Assembly: GCA_934746015.1 (NCBI GenBank)
Contig: CAKVEW010000004.1
Span: forward strand, 109,044-173,043
DNA length: 64,000 nucleotides
Direction: 5' to 3'
Source of the DNA: an uncultured Clostridium sp.
GTDB taxonomy: Bacteria > Bacillota > Clostridia > Clostridiales > Clostridiaceae
Shown here: positions 19,341 to 27,792 of the stretch, piece after piece
Position numbering within the stretch: position 1 is the first letter of the stretch
How the letters are laid out: the number at the start of each line of letters is the position of its first letter
Made by a program: the position numbers and the translations under genes
Notes under the pieces: generated by a model
The model's database searches: none
The model's input: the letters and a program-made list of their open reading frames with translations, nothing else
What the model was told of the DNA's origin: nothing

Positions 19341-19508
19341 AATTAGCACTTACGTACCAACTGCACAGTTATAATAACATTAAATTTAGAAAATAGCAAC
19401 AAAAACATATATTAAAATAAAAATTTTTATACTTAAATTTAGAAAATCTAAAGTTTTTAACTGCATTAAATTTAAGGGTTATACTATATAATAATAATAT
19501 AAGGATTA

Positions 19509-19537
19509 TTGACAATAAAATTAATAAAATGTACTAT
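19509..19537 (+). promoter_or_regulatory. Sigma-A promoter of trpS
   Basis: TTGACA (19509-19514), 17-bp spacer, TACTAT (19532-19537). The start would be near 19544, just before the T-box leader. Confidence 0.75.
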
Positions 19538-19544
19538 ATAATTA

Positions 19545-19827
19545 TATTAAATATTTAATCCTATGAAGAGAAAGAGTAATTAAATTTAGCTTCATTAAAG
19601 AGAGTTAAGGATGGTGAAATCTTAACAAGAAGGAATTTGATGAATGGGTCTTGGAGGAATAAGGAGAAATCTAAAGAGAGTATCTGATATGGTGGGCTGC
19701 ACCTTATAGCAGATAGGGTATGTTAGTACTTGAAAATGAGTGGTGTAACTTTAATGTTATGCAATTTAGGTGGTATCACGGATATTATGCTTCGTCCTAT
19801 TAATTTAGGGCGGAGCTTTTTTTATTA
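19545..19827 (+). promoter_or_regulatory. T-box leader (tryptophan specifier) of trpS
   Basis: Stem I is recognisable by AGAGAG...GGTGAAA and a specifier loop GAA-TGG-GTC with the Trp codon at 19645-19647. The T-box bulge AGGTGGTATCACG is at 19768-19780. The terminator CGTCCTA / TAGGGCG with seven T ends at 19823. Uncharged tRNA-Trp should pair with TGG and the bulge, favouring the antiterminator and trpS expression. Confidence 0.92.
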
Positions 19828-19855
19828 AATTTTTATAGTCTTAGGAGGAATATGT

Positions 19856-20872
19856 ATGAAAAAAGAAGTTATTTTAACAGGAGATAGGCCAACAGGAAAA
19901 CTTCATATAGGACATTATGTTGGGTCTTTAGTGAATAGAGTTAAACTACAAAATACAAATAATTATAATATGAATATAATGATTGCAGATATTCAAGCTT
20001 TAACAGATAATGCAAAAAATCCAGATAAGATAATAGATAACTTGTTAGAAGTTTTATTAGATTATCTAGCAGTAGGACTGGATCCAAAGAAATCTACTAT
20101 TTTTGTTCAATCTCAAATACCAGAGCTTAACGAATTAACTATGTATTATTTAAATTTGGTTACTTTATCTAGATTAGAGAGAAATCCAACAGTTAAAAGT
20201 GAAATTAAAGAAAGAGGTTTTGAAAGTAGTATACCAGGAGGATTTTTAATTTATCCAATAAGTCAGGCTGCTGATATAACAGCATTTAAGGCAGGAATAG
20301 TTCCTGTAGGAGAAGATCAACTTCCTATGATAGAACAAACTAGAGAAATTGTTAGAAGTTTTAATAATACTTATAAAACTAATATATTAATTGAACCTAA
20401 AGCAATTATTCCAGAAGGAATTTCAGCAAGACTTCCTGGAATAGATGGAAAAAGTAAAATGAGTAAATCATTAGGAAATACAATTTATTTATCAGATGAT
20501 GAAGATACAATAAGAAAAAAGATTATGAGCATGTACACTGATCCTAATCATTTAAGAGTCAATGATCCTGGAAAGATAGAAGGAAATGTCGTATTTACAT
20601 ATTTAGATATTTTCTGTAAAGATAAGGTATTATTAAATGAAATGAAGGAACATTATAGAAGAGGAGGATTAGGAGATGTAAAAATTAAGATGTTTTTAAA
20701 TGAATTATTACAAGAAGAACTTAAGCCTATTAGAGAAAAAAGAAAAGAATATGAAAAAGATAAGGCATATTTATATGATATATTAAAAGAAGGAAGCAAT
20801 AAGGCTAGAGAAATAGCATCTAACACTTTAGATGAAGTTAGGGGTGCAATAGGATTAAATTATTTTAATTAG
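19856..20872 (+). CDS. trpS: Tryptophanyl-tRNA synthetase
   Basis: This 338-aa class Ic synthetase has the HIGH motif at residues 17-20 ([11 protein letters not shown]) and KMSKS in [11 protein letters not shown]. It charges tRNA-Trp. The length is normal for bacterial TrpS. AGGAGG precedes the ATG. Expression is controlled by the upstream T-box with a TGG specifier, which agrees with the product assignment. Confidence 0.96.
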   Translation: MKKEVILTGDRPTGKLHIGHYVGSLVNRVKLQNTNNYNMNIMIADIQALTDNAKNPDKIIDNLLEVLLDYLAVGLDPKKSTIFVQSQIPELNELTMYYLNLVTLSRLERNPTVKSEIKERGFESSIPGGFLIYPISQAADITAFKAGIVPVGEDQLPMIEQTREIVRSFNNTYKTNILIEPKAIIPEGISARLPGIDGKSKMSKSLGNTIYLSDDEDTIRKKIMSMYTDPNHLRVNDPGKIEGNVVFTYLDIFCKDKVLLNEMKEHYRRGGLGDVKIKMFLNELLQEELKPIREKRKEYEKDKAYLYDILKEGSNKAREIASNTLDEVRGAIGLNYFN

Positions 20873-20942
20873 ATGTGTAAATAAAGAAAAATTAAGTTTG
20901 TTAAAGAATGAATGGAGTATATTATTAAAAGATGCTAACATA

Positions 20943-20969
20943 AATATTGTTTAGTATCTAAACAATATT
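20943..20969 (+). other. Perfect 11-bp hairpin between trpS and an acetyltransferase gene
   Basis: AATATTGTTTA and TAAACAATATT enclose GTATC. No T run follows, so it is either a weak 3'-end structure for trpS or an operator for the next gene. Confidence 0.45.
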
Positions 20970-21006
20970 CAGATGTTTACTAAAAAAATAAAAGGAGTCT
21001 ATAATA

Positions 21007-21489
21007 ATGAATATAAGAACTGCAACAATTATGGATTTACAAGCTATTACTGAAGTTGAATCAAGATGTTTTCCTAAAGCAGAAGCAGCTTCAGAAAATG
21101 ATTTTAGAAAGAGGTTAAGTGTATATCCTAACCATTTTTGGCTTTTAGAAGATGATAAAAAACTTGTTGGTTTTGTAAATGGTATGGTTACAAATGAACC
21201 AATACTACGTGATGAAATGTTTGAGAATGCTAATTTACACGATGAAAATGGTCAATGGCAAATGATTTTTGGCGTAAATACTATACCAGAGTATCGTAGA
21301 CAAGGTTGTGCAGAAAAAATAATTAATAAAGTTATTTCTGATGCTAAAAATCAAGGGCGTAAAGGACTAGTTCTTACATGCAAAGAAAAATTACTTAAGT
21401 ATTATGAAAAATTTGGATTTAAGAATGAAGGATTATCAGAATCAATACATGGAGGAGCAGTTTGGTATAATATGCGATTAACGTTTTAA
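21007..21489 (+). CDS. GNAT-family N-acetyltransferase (arylalkylamine-type)
   Basis: The 160-aa protein carries the GNAT acetyl-CoA site IPEYRRQGCAEKIINKVI (Q/RxxGx pattern) and the C-terminal YYEKFGF motif. The N-terminal IMDLQAITEVESRCFPKAEAASE resembles AANAT-like acetyltransferases. The acceptor is probably a small amine, but the substrate is unknown. AAAGGAG is the ribosome binding site. It is flanked by two hairpins and is probably transcribed alone. Confidence 0.85.
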   Translation: MNIRTATIMDLQAITEVESRCFPKAEAASENDFRKRLSVYPNHFWLLEDDKKLVGFVNGMVTNEPILRDEMFENANLHDENGQWQMIFGVNTIPEYRRQGCAEKIINKVISDAKNQGRKGLVLTCKEKLLKYYEKFGFKNEGLSESIHGGAVWYNMRLTF

Positions 21490-21583
21490 TATAATTTTGA
21501 TTAATACAATGATTTATAAATAGATTAAATAAAATAATGATTTTTACAAATAATACTTCTATATTAATATGGAGGTGTTATTA

Positions 21584-21868
21584 ATGCATAAAGATATATT
21601 AGATAGACTAGAACTTAAAAATAATGAAAATTTATCAGAAAATGAATTTAGAAAAAACACAGTTTTAGGAATGAATAAAGATCTTGATAAGTTGAAGATA
21701 AATGATGATTTTTCTAATGAAGATGCTTTGAATAATGAATATACATCAAAAGTTACTAATTCATATATAGAGCTAAATGATGTTATAAAAGATGATGATA
21801 GACATAAAATAAATAAGGATGATAAAAATAAAACAGATTTAAACTCATTAATATTAAATAAAATATAA
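21584..21868 (+). CDS. Small hydrophilic protein of unknown function
   Basis: GGAGGTG at 21571-21577 fits the ATG at 21584, giving 94 aa. The sequence is rich in Asp, Asn, Lys and Leu, has no transmembrane segment and no cysteine, and looks partly disordered with a helical start (HKDILDRLELKNNENLSENEF). A strong terminator follows at once, which supports a real single-gene unit. I recognise no family. Confidence 0.6.
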   Translation: MHKDILDRLELKNNENLSENEFRKNTVLGMNKDLDKLKINDDFSNEDALNNEYTSKVTNSYIELNDVIKDDDRHKINKDDKNKTDLNSLILNKI

Positions 21869-21874
21869 TATATG

Positions 21875-21907
21875 AGAGCTCTTGAAAAATATCAAGAGCT
21901 TTTTTAT
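21875..21907 (+). terminator. Terminator after the 94-aa gene
   Basis: AGCTCTTGA / TCAAGAGCT stem followed by six T. Confidence 0.88.
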
Positions 21908-21942
21908 TATAGCAAAATAGTGATAATATTTATCTCTATTGC

Positions 21943-21975
21943 TTTAAGATTAATTTAAGGTAAAAATGATATTAT
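21943..21975 (+). promoter_or_regulatory. CiaR-like direct repeat with -10 element (beta-helix lipoprotein promoter)
   Basis: TTTAAG (21943-21948), 5 nt, TTTAAG (21954-21959), 10 nt, TATTAT (21970-21975). The TTTAAG-N5-TTTAAG pattern is that described for the response regulator CiaR in streptococci. The same layout recurs on the minus strand at 28567-28599. Confidence 0.7.
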
Positions 21976-22005
21976 TTACTCAATAAGAATCTAGGAGGAT
22001 TTAGT

Positions 22006-23862
22006 ATGAGTAAAAAGATTATAGCGATTCTTTCTATAATGGCTATATTAACAGGTGTTACAGGTTGTGCAAGTAAAACTACTGCATCTAATGATAATGC
22101 TGTAGCAAGTGAAAATATAGAAAAAGTAGATACTAATATTATTTTAGGAGAGAATATTTCAGTTGAAGGTAATGGAGTTGTAGTTGAAAATAATAAAATT
22201 ACAATAAGCTCTGCAGGAACATATGGAATATCAGGAACTTTAAAGGATGGTCAAATAATAATTGATGCAAGTAAAGAAGATAATGTAAAGTTAGTTTTAA
22301 ACGGAGTTAATATATCCTGTTCAAATAGTGCACCTATATATGTAAAGAATGCAAAAAATGCATATTTAGTTTTAGCTGATGGCAGTGAAAATATTGTTAC
22401 AGATGGAGAAAACTATGTTTTTGAAGATGAAACTAGTGATGAGCCAAATGCAACGATTTTTAGTAAAGATGATTTGTTTATTAGTGGAACTGGTAAGCTA
22501 ACAGTTAACTCTAACTATAATAATGCAATTACTAGCAAAGATGATTTAGAAATAGAGGCTGCAAATATAGATATAACTTCAGTAGCAGATGGGATAAGAG
22601 GAAAAGATTCTATTACTATTTCTAGCGGTAATATTAACATAAATGCTACAGGAGATGGTATGAAATCTAATAACTCTGAAGATGCTCAAAAGGGTTATGT
22701 ATTAATTAAAGGGGGAACTATAAATATAACTTCTGGAGAAGATGGAATACAAGCTGAAACAAATGCAACTATAACTGGAGGAGATTTAACTATAAATTCT
22801 GGTGGAGGTAGTGAAAATAGCAGTAAATCTAGTTCATGGGGTAATTTTGGAAAGCAAATGTTTGGACAAAATAATGATACAGCTACAGAAGAGGACATAC
22901 CTAGTGCAAAAGGAATAAAAGGTAGTGTGTTAGTAAAAATAGATGGAGGAAATATAAATATAGATTCTGCAGATGATTCAATACATTCTAATGGTAATGT
23001 AGAAATTAACGGAGGAAATATAAATATATCTTCAGGTGACGATGGAATTCATGGAGATTCAACCATAGATATAAACTCTGGAGAAATAAATATTACAAAA
23101 TCTTATGAAGGAATTGAAGCTGAAACAATAAATATTAACGATGGAAATATTAAAGTTGTAGCAAGTGATGATGGAATAAATGCAGCTGGTGGTAATGATG
23201 GCTCTTCTGTAAATGGTAGACCAGGACAAAATAATTTTGCTTCATCATCAAATGCTTCAATTAATTTTAATGGTGGCAGAGTAGTTGTAGATGCAGGTGG
23301 AGATGGATTAGATGCAAATGGATCTATATATATGAAGGATGGAGTAGTTATAGTAAATGGACCAGAAGATAATGGTAACGGAGCATTAGATTATGATAAT
23401 AAATTTGAAATTTCTGGAGGATTGTTAATTGCTGCAGGAAGTTCAGGAATGGCCCAATCACCAAGTGAAACATCAACACAAAATTCAATTAATGTATTTA
23501 CTTCTATTTCAGCTAATACATTGCTTCATATTGAAGATGAAAATGGAAATGAATTAATAACATTTGCACCAAGCAAATCAGTTAGTTCAATAGTTATATC
23601 TTCATCAAATATAAAAACAGGAACAACTTATAAGGTTTATACTGGTGGAGAATCAACAGGAACAGCAACTGATGGATTATATTCAGATGGAAGTTATTCA
23701 AGTGGAACAGAAGGAGATAGCTTTACAGTATCTAGTACTGTAACTAATGTAGGACAAAATGTTGGTGGATTTGAAGGCCCTGGTGGTGGAAGAGGAAACC
23801 AAGGAGGTATGCCAGGACAAGGAGCAGGAATGCCACAAGGAGAAAGACCTACAAGACCTTAA
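22006..23862 (+). CDS. Beta-helix carbohydrate-binding lipoprotein (DUF4353/Cthe_2159-like)
   Basis: The 618-aa protein has a lipoprotein signal peptide with lipobox TGVTGC (Cys near residue 21). The body repeats short units of the form GGNINIxSxDDGI, many times between residues 150 and 470, which fold as a right-handed parallel beta-helix in this family (DUF4353; a related Clostridium protein binds polygalacturonate). The C-terminus is Gly/Pro/Gln-rich and low complexity. It should sit on the outer face of the membrane. Its promoter shares a CiaR-like repeat with the VTC/DUF4956 operon 6 kb away. Families of this type are often neighbours, so a joint surface role is likely. Confidence 0.85.
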   Translation: MSKKIIAILSIMAILTGVTGCASKTTASNDNAVASENIEKVDTNIILGENISVEGNGVVVENNKITISSAGTYGISGTLKDGQIIIDASKEDNVKLVLNGVNISCSNSAPIYVKNAKNAYLVLADGSENIVTDGENYVFEDETSDEPNATIFSKDDLFISGTGKLTVNSNYNNAITSKDDLEIEAANIDITSVADGIRGKDSITISSGNININATGDGMKSNNSEDAQKGYVLIKGGTINITSGEDGIQAETNATITGGDLTINSGGGSENSSKSSSWGNFGKQMFGQNNDTATEEDIPSAKGIKGSVLVKIDGGNINIDSADDSIHSNGNVEINGGNINISSGDDGIHGDSTIDINSGEINITKSYEGIEAETININDGNIKVVASDDGINAAGGNDGSSVNGRPGQNNFASSSNASINFNGGRVVVDAGGDGLDANGSIYMKDGVVIVNGPEDNGNGALDYDNKFEISGGLLIAAGSSGMAQSPSETSTQNSINVFTSISANTLLHIEDENGNELITFAPSKSVSSIVISSSNIKTGTTYKVYTGGESTGTATDGLYSDGSYSSGTEGDSFTVSSTVTNVGQNVGGFEGPGGGRGNQGGMPGQGAGMPQGERPTRP

Positions 23863-23881
23863 ATAAATAAAAACTAATAGT

Positions 23882-23931
23882 AAGGAATATTACAAAGTAA
23901 TATAAGTAATTTTTTTCTAATATTCCTTTTT
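23882..23931 (+). terminator. Terminator after the beta-helix lipoprotein
   Basis: AGGAATATTA pairs with TAATATTCCT across a long loop, followed by T. Confidence 0.7.
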
Positions 23932-24009
23932 GTTATATATGTTAAAATTAGCAAAACTATAGTTATATTAGTATAATATTTTATAATTATTAGAGAGGGG
24001 GAATTCTTA

Positions 24010-24056
24010 GTATATATTTAAAATTAGGTATATATTTAAGCTTATTAAAATATAAT
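24010..24056 (+). promoter_or_regulatory. Direct repeat GTATATATTTAA x2 and -10 element
   Basis: Identical 12-mers at 24010-24021 and 24028-24039 (18-bp period), followed by TATAAT at 24051-24056, 28 nt before the next start. This is a possible tandem activator site. Confidence 0.45.
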
Positions 24057-24083
24057 ACATAAATAATCAAGGGGGTGATTGTA

Positions 24084-24716
24084 ATGTATAAGAAACTAAT
24101 TAATTGCATAGTTATAACATTTTTATTGCCTATTATTTTTCTTGGATGTAGTAAATTAAGTTATAAAGATAATAAAAGTAAAGTAGATATTCCAAAGGGC
24201 GTAGAAGCAGTTACGGAAATTACACCACTTGAGGCTAATGTAAATGAAGAAACTTGGATAGGAGTAGATGTTGCCACTCTTAACTATGCATCAGATGATA
24301 GAATAGTTTTGCATGGAAATTTTGGGCTTTTTATTTATGATTTAAATACTGAAAAAGTGCTTAGAGGAATTGATGTTAAATCAATAGGCTGTGGGTCTAC
24401 ACAGGGGGATAATGTATGTATTGTTTCTGTTAGTAAAGATGGTAATATAGTTTCACTTCATCCATCTAGTAGTCAAGATATGTATATATATGATGTTGAA
24501 AAGAACACATTAATAAAGACTAAGTATAAAAAGTTAGATGATGAACTTAAAACATTACCAATGGATGAATCATATTATACATACGATGAAGAATATACTT
24601 ATTCTTATATAAAGCTCATTGATGGAGAAGTTAGTTATTTAAAAACTCCTGTATCAAATAAGGCCATAGATTTGCAGTATATAAAAAATGATAAAGTATA
24701 TGATATATTTAAATAA
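24084..24716 (+). CDS. Putative lipoprotein of unknown function
   Basis: GGGGGTG at 24071-24077 selects the ATG at 24084 (210 aa). A lipoprotein signal peptide ends in FLGC (Cys near residue 22). The mature part contains WIGVDVATLNYASDDRIVLHGNFGLFIYDL and SIGCGSTQGDN, which look like a small beta-propeller-like or sensor domain with two repeats of the form IYDxExxTLxxxI. I believe similar modules occur in clostridial surface or sensor proteins, but I cannot name a function. Confidence 0.65.
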   Translation: MYKKLINCIVITFLLPIIFLGCSKLSYKDNKSKVDIPKGVEAVTEITPLEANVNEETWIGVDVATLNYASDDRIVLHGNFGLFIYDLNTEKVLRGIDVKSIGCGSTQGDNVCIVSVSKDGNIVSLHPSSSQDMYIYDVEKNTLIKTKYKKLDDELKTLPMDESYYTYDEEYTYSYIKLIDGEVSYLKTPVSNKAIDLQYIKNDKVYDIFK

Positions 24717-24758
24717 TAATTTAGAAGGACTCATTAAGAGTCCTTCTAAATTATTATT
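24712..24758. terminator. Bidirectional terminator between convergent genes
   Basis: A perfect 21-bp stem (24712-24732 with 24738-24758) and a 5-nt loop separate the lipoprotein stop from the convergent membrane gene. Confidence 0.9.
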
Positions 24759-24760
24759 AT

Positions 24761-25081
24761 CTAAATTTTACTTTTACTTTTTTGATAGAAATAAATATAT
24801 AGTTTATAGAAACATAAATAAATAATATTTGAAGTGAAAATTAAAAATGAATTCCATATAAACAAAGTTGTAACTAATTGAAGTTCAGATTTACTTGACT
24901 GATAAATAAAATATATAATTGTAATATAAATTATGCTTATAGAAATAGGTATTATTAATGAAGATATTACTATCTTGCGTAAAGTAAGTTTTTTAATAAT
25001 AAAACCAGTAATAATTCCTAAAAGGATAGGAATTATAAAATATAAAATAGGCACTAAATTTAAAACTACATCTTTTTGCAT
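24761..25081 (-). CDS. Small membrane protein of unknown function
   Basis: The 106-aa protein has three predicted membrane helices (about residues 8-28, 37-60 and 70-95) and a basic C-terminal tail (YFYQKSKSKI). Reverse-strand GGAGGT lies 7 nt before the ATG, and a bidirectional terminator lies directly behind the stop. Both support a genuine gene. No family recognised. Confidence 0.65.
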   Translation of the reverse strand: MQKDVVLNLVPILYFIIPILLGIITGFIIKKLTLRKIVISSLIIPISISIIYITIIYFIYQSSKSELQLVTTLFIWNSFLIFTSNIIYLCFYKLYIYFYQKSKSKI

Positions 25082-25233
25082 TAATTTACCTCCTGCCTCT
25101 ACTTGTAAATATATATAATTGCGTAATAATATATAAGTTTTGAAAAATTAATAGTAGATTCTAATTTAATTATATACAAATAATGGAATAAAAAAGCTAT
25201 TTACCTTTATTTACAAAAAATATATATAATAGA

Positions 25234-25262
25234 TTGACAATATTGATACTCGATATTACAAT
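25234..25262 (+). promoter_or_regulatory. Sigma-A promoter of the padR operon
   Basis: TTGACA (25234-25239), 17-bp spacer, TACAAT (25257-25262). One operator arm occupies the spacer. Confidence 0.85.
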
Positions 25263-25310
25263 TAATAATATATATGGAATATATTTCTTGTTGGTTTAAT
25301 ATCGAGTATC
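25245..25310 (+). promoter_or_regulatory. PadR operator: long-spaced inverted repeat
   Basis: GATACTCGATATTA (25245-25258) lies between -35 and -10. Its exact reverse complement, TAATATCGAGTATC (25297-25310), lies in the leader just before the ribosome binding site. Autoregulation by the PadR protein is the simplest reading. Confidence 0.75.
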
Positions 25311-25332
25311 GATGTTTAAGGGGTGACAAAAG

Positions 25333-25659
25333 ATGCCAAGAGAACAATTTCAAAATTTAACTGAACCAATGTATTATATATTAATATCATTACTAGAGGA
25401 ACGTTGTGGAGTAGATATAATGGCTGCTGTAGATGAAATATCAAGAGGAAGAGTAAAAATAGGTCCAGGAACATTATATGCTTTACTTGGAAGATTTGAA
25501 AAAGAAGAAATAATTAGAGAAACTGAAGTTATTGGAAGAAAAAGAAGTTATATAATTACAAATAAAGGCTTAGAAATACTTAAAGAAGAATATAATCGAT
25601 TAATATTACTAGTTAAGGACGGAGAATCTTTTTTAGGGGGAAACAGTAATGGTATTTAG
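25333..25659 (+). CDS. PadR-family transcriptional regulator
   Basis: The 108-aa protein is a single PadR winged helix: LTEPMYYILISLLEERCGVDIMAAV, then GPGTLYALLGRFEKEEII and the wing RKRSYIITNKGLEIL. Small PadR proteins of this type are repressors that dissociate on binding an inducer. It overlaps the DUF2812 gene by 11 nt, the common PadR-DUF2812 pairing, and the matching operator lies over its own promoter. Confidence 0.92.
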   Translation: MPREQFQNLTEPMYYILISLLEERCGVDIMAAVDEISRGRVKIGPGTLYALLGRFEKEEIIRETEVIGRKRSYIITNKGLEILKEEYNRLILLVKDGESFLGGNSNGI

Positions 25660-26965
25660 GAAGAAGAAGAGAGTTATATTTAATTTTTTGCCATATGAGT
25701 ATAAGAGTTTAGAAGAATACTTAGAAAAAATGTCAGCAAAGGGATGGATCTTAGAAGATATAAAAGGATATTATTTAAAATTCAAAAAAAGCCAGCCTAA
25801 AAAATTAAAGTACTCAGTTGATATAATGGATAGTATATCATTTTTTGATGGTAAAGATAGTGAAAAGGCTTTAGAATATAGGGAGTACTGCACAAAAGCA
25901 GGTTGGAACTTTGTTTGTGGAAGTGATAAAAGACAAATTTATTGTAGTGAATCAGAAGAGAATAGAGTAGATATCCATACTGATGAGATAGAGAAATTTA
26001 ATACTATTGCTAAAGCATCATTAAAATATATTTGTCTAAGCTTGATAAATATTATATCATTTTCATTAATTCAATGTAGTATAACTATTGGAAGTGGTGA
26101 TGCACACTTTTTAGCCAATTCATTAAGTTTAGGCAGTTTAATATTTGCTAGTATTTTTTCATTTCATGAAATACTTGGAATAATAGTATTTTTAATATTT
26201 ATTATAAAAGGGAAAATATCAATAAGTAAGGATAGAAAAATAAATTACAACTTCAAAGTAGTAGTTTTAATAAAGAGACTAATATATTATTTACTATTTA
26301 TAGTATTATTTATAGTTTTTTTATATTTCGCTATAGAATATGATATTAATATTTTAAAGATAGTTATTATAATAGCTTTTTCATTATGTATATATAATTA
26401 TATGATTAATTTCATTAAGGATAAGAATTATAAAAATAAAAAAATAATAATTCCATGTATATCCTTAATATTAACATTAGCAATAATCTTTAATATTATT
26501 AATAATATTAGTAATAATATTATTAAAGGTGCGTTTGAAATGAACTATAAATACGGCGATGAAAAAATAGAAAAAGTGTCATATATGACTTTAGAAGATT
26601 TTAATGATATTAGTAAAGATGATTTAATATTTTTTAGATTAGAAAAATCACCAATAGCTTCATATATTTTTTATAGTAAGGAAGGCGAAAAAATAGATTT
26701 AAGCTATGAAATTTTTGAAAGTAAGTATAAATGGCCTGTTAAGTATAACTTTTATAAGGAAGAGAAGTTTGCTAATAGAATTGGTGTAGAATATATAGAA
26801 AAGGAAACTAATTTACCGAAAGATATAAAGGTATATATTAATAAAAGTAGAAATAAATATACAATACTTTCTGAAAATAAAATGGTAGAAATATATGATA
26901 TTGAGACTATTAGTGAGAATGAATTATTAAATACTGTTTATGAAAAAGTATTTAAAGAAAAATAA
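25649..26965 (+). CDS. DUF2812 membrane protein
   Basis: The 438-aa protein has an N-terminal DUF2812 domain (LPYEYKSLEEYLEKMSAKGWILE to AGWNFVCGSDKRQIYCS, residues about 10-110). Five or six hydrophobic helices follow between residues 128 and 290, then a soluble C-terminal domain. In Firmicutes DUF2812 proteins are encoded with PadR regulators and are thought to act at the membrane, possibly in stress or drug response (function not established). The ribosome binding site lies within the padR coding region, indicating translational coupling. Confidence 0.85.
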   Translation: MVFRKKKRVIFNFLPYEYKSLEEYLEKMSAKGWILEDIKGYYLKFKKSQPKKLKYSVDIMDSISFFDGKDSEKALEYREYCTKAGWNFVCGSDKRQIYCSESEENRVDIHTDEIEKFNTIAKASLKYICLSLINIISFSLIQCSITIGSGDAHFLANSLSLGSLIFASIFSFHEILGIIVFLIFIIKGKISISKDRKINYNFKVVVLIKRLIYYLLFIVLFIVFLYFAIEYDINILKIVIIIAFSLCIYNYMINFIKDKNYKNKKIIIPCISLILTLAIIFNIINNISNNIIKGAFEMNYKYGDEKIEKVSYMTLEDFNDISKDDLIFFRLEKSPIASYIFYSKEGEKIDLSYEIFESKYKWPVKYNFYKEEKFANRIGVEYIEKETNLPKDIKVYINKSRNKYTILSENKMVEIYDIETISENELLNTVYEKVFKEK

Positions 26966-26984
26966 AAGTGCATTTAAAATATAA

Positions 26985-27014
26985 ATAAGGAGTTGTCCAA
27001 AAACAACTCCTTAT
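26985..27014. terminator. Terminator between the DUF2812 and DUF4956 genes
   Basis: ATAAGGAGTTGT / ACAACTCCTTAT, a perfect 12-bp stem with a 6-nt loop, between convergent genes. The T run is weak on both sides. Confidence 0.7.
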
Positions 27015-27102
27015 CATATATATATTTATTATGCAATTTTTGAAGCTTCATAAGAAGTTTCTTCTTTTTTCATTTCTTCATTCTTTAATTTTTTCATTAT
27101 AT

Positions 27103-27792
27103 CTAGTTATAGACTTTTTCATCAAATCCAGAAAAGTTTAGAGAAATATTTAAATTCCCATTTTTACATCTTAACTCATCAATAAATTTCTTTTGATTAA
27201 TATCAAGTTTCATTTGAATTATATAGTGAATTTCGAAAAGAGAACCAAAATCTCTAGTTTTAATAGTTTCAATTTTCCATGAAGTTGTGTATTTATTTAA
27301 TATTTCATCAAATATTCCATCATAATTTAAATCTTCTGGAATTGTTATTTTAAGCTTTGAAGTTTTTGTTTTAGGCATAGCAAACTTTGTTGCATCTAAT
27401 ATTATAGTTAAAGCACAAAGCACTATAGTAAATATAAAGGCATATCCAATATACCCCATACCACAAGTTAATCCAACTGCTAAAGTAAAGAATACATAAG
27501 TTATATCCTTTGGATCCCCAGGGGCACTTCTAAAACGAATAATTGAAAAGGCTCCAGCTAGACTAAATGCTCTTGCTACATTATTTCCTACTAAAAGTAT
27601 AATAATTGATATTATAACTGGTAGCATAATTAATGTTACTGTAAAACTTGGAGTATACCCTTCTCTTTTATGAGTTCTCATATATGCAAGGCTAATAATT
27701 AATCCAAGCACAATTGATGATAAAATAATAATTAAGGCATTAAATAAAGTAAATGATTCCCCATTAGTTGACGTTATTATAGTTTCTAGCAT
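27103..27792 (-). CDS. DUF4956 membrane protein
   Basis: The 229-aa protein has four predicted membrane helices (about residues 18-38, 52-68, 98-116 and 120-135). The conserved AFSLAGAFSIIRFRSAPGDPKD loop is the signature of DUF4956. A soluble C-terminal domain of about 90 residues follows. DUF4956 proteins are routinely encoded beside VTC-domain proteins, as here, where the start overlaps the VTC gene by 7 nt. A membrane partner of the VTC enzyme is likely; the function is unproven. Confidence 0.88.
   Translation of the reverse strand: MLETIITSTNGESFTLFNALIIILSSIVLGLIISLAYMRTHKREGYTPSFTVTLIMLPVIISIIILLVGNNVARAFSLAGAFSIIRFRSAPGDPKDITYVFFTLAVGLTCGMGYIGYAFIFTIVLCALTIILDATKFAMPKTKTSKLKITIPEDLNYDGIFDEILNKYTTSWKIETIKTRDFGSLFEIHYIIQMKLDINQKKFIDELRCKNGNLNISLNFSGFDEKVYN

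Noticed and set aside
22600..23340. Coding-region tandem repeats as a CRISPR or DNA repeat array
   Set aside because: The periodicity is at protein level (beta-helix turns with Gly-Asn-Ile pattern) and the DNA units are not identical.
24933..25118. 61-codon plus-strand ORF
   Set aside because: It is antisense to the small membrane protein gene, which has a good ribosome binding site and a terminator; the plus-strand frame has neither.
27029..27097. 22-codon minus-strand ORF (starting MKKLKNEEMKK) after the DUF4956 stop
   Set aside because: No ribosome binding site and very short. It could be a remnant, but nothing supports translation.
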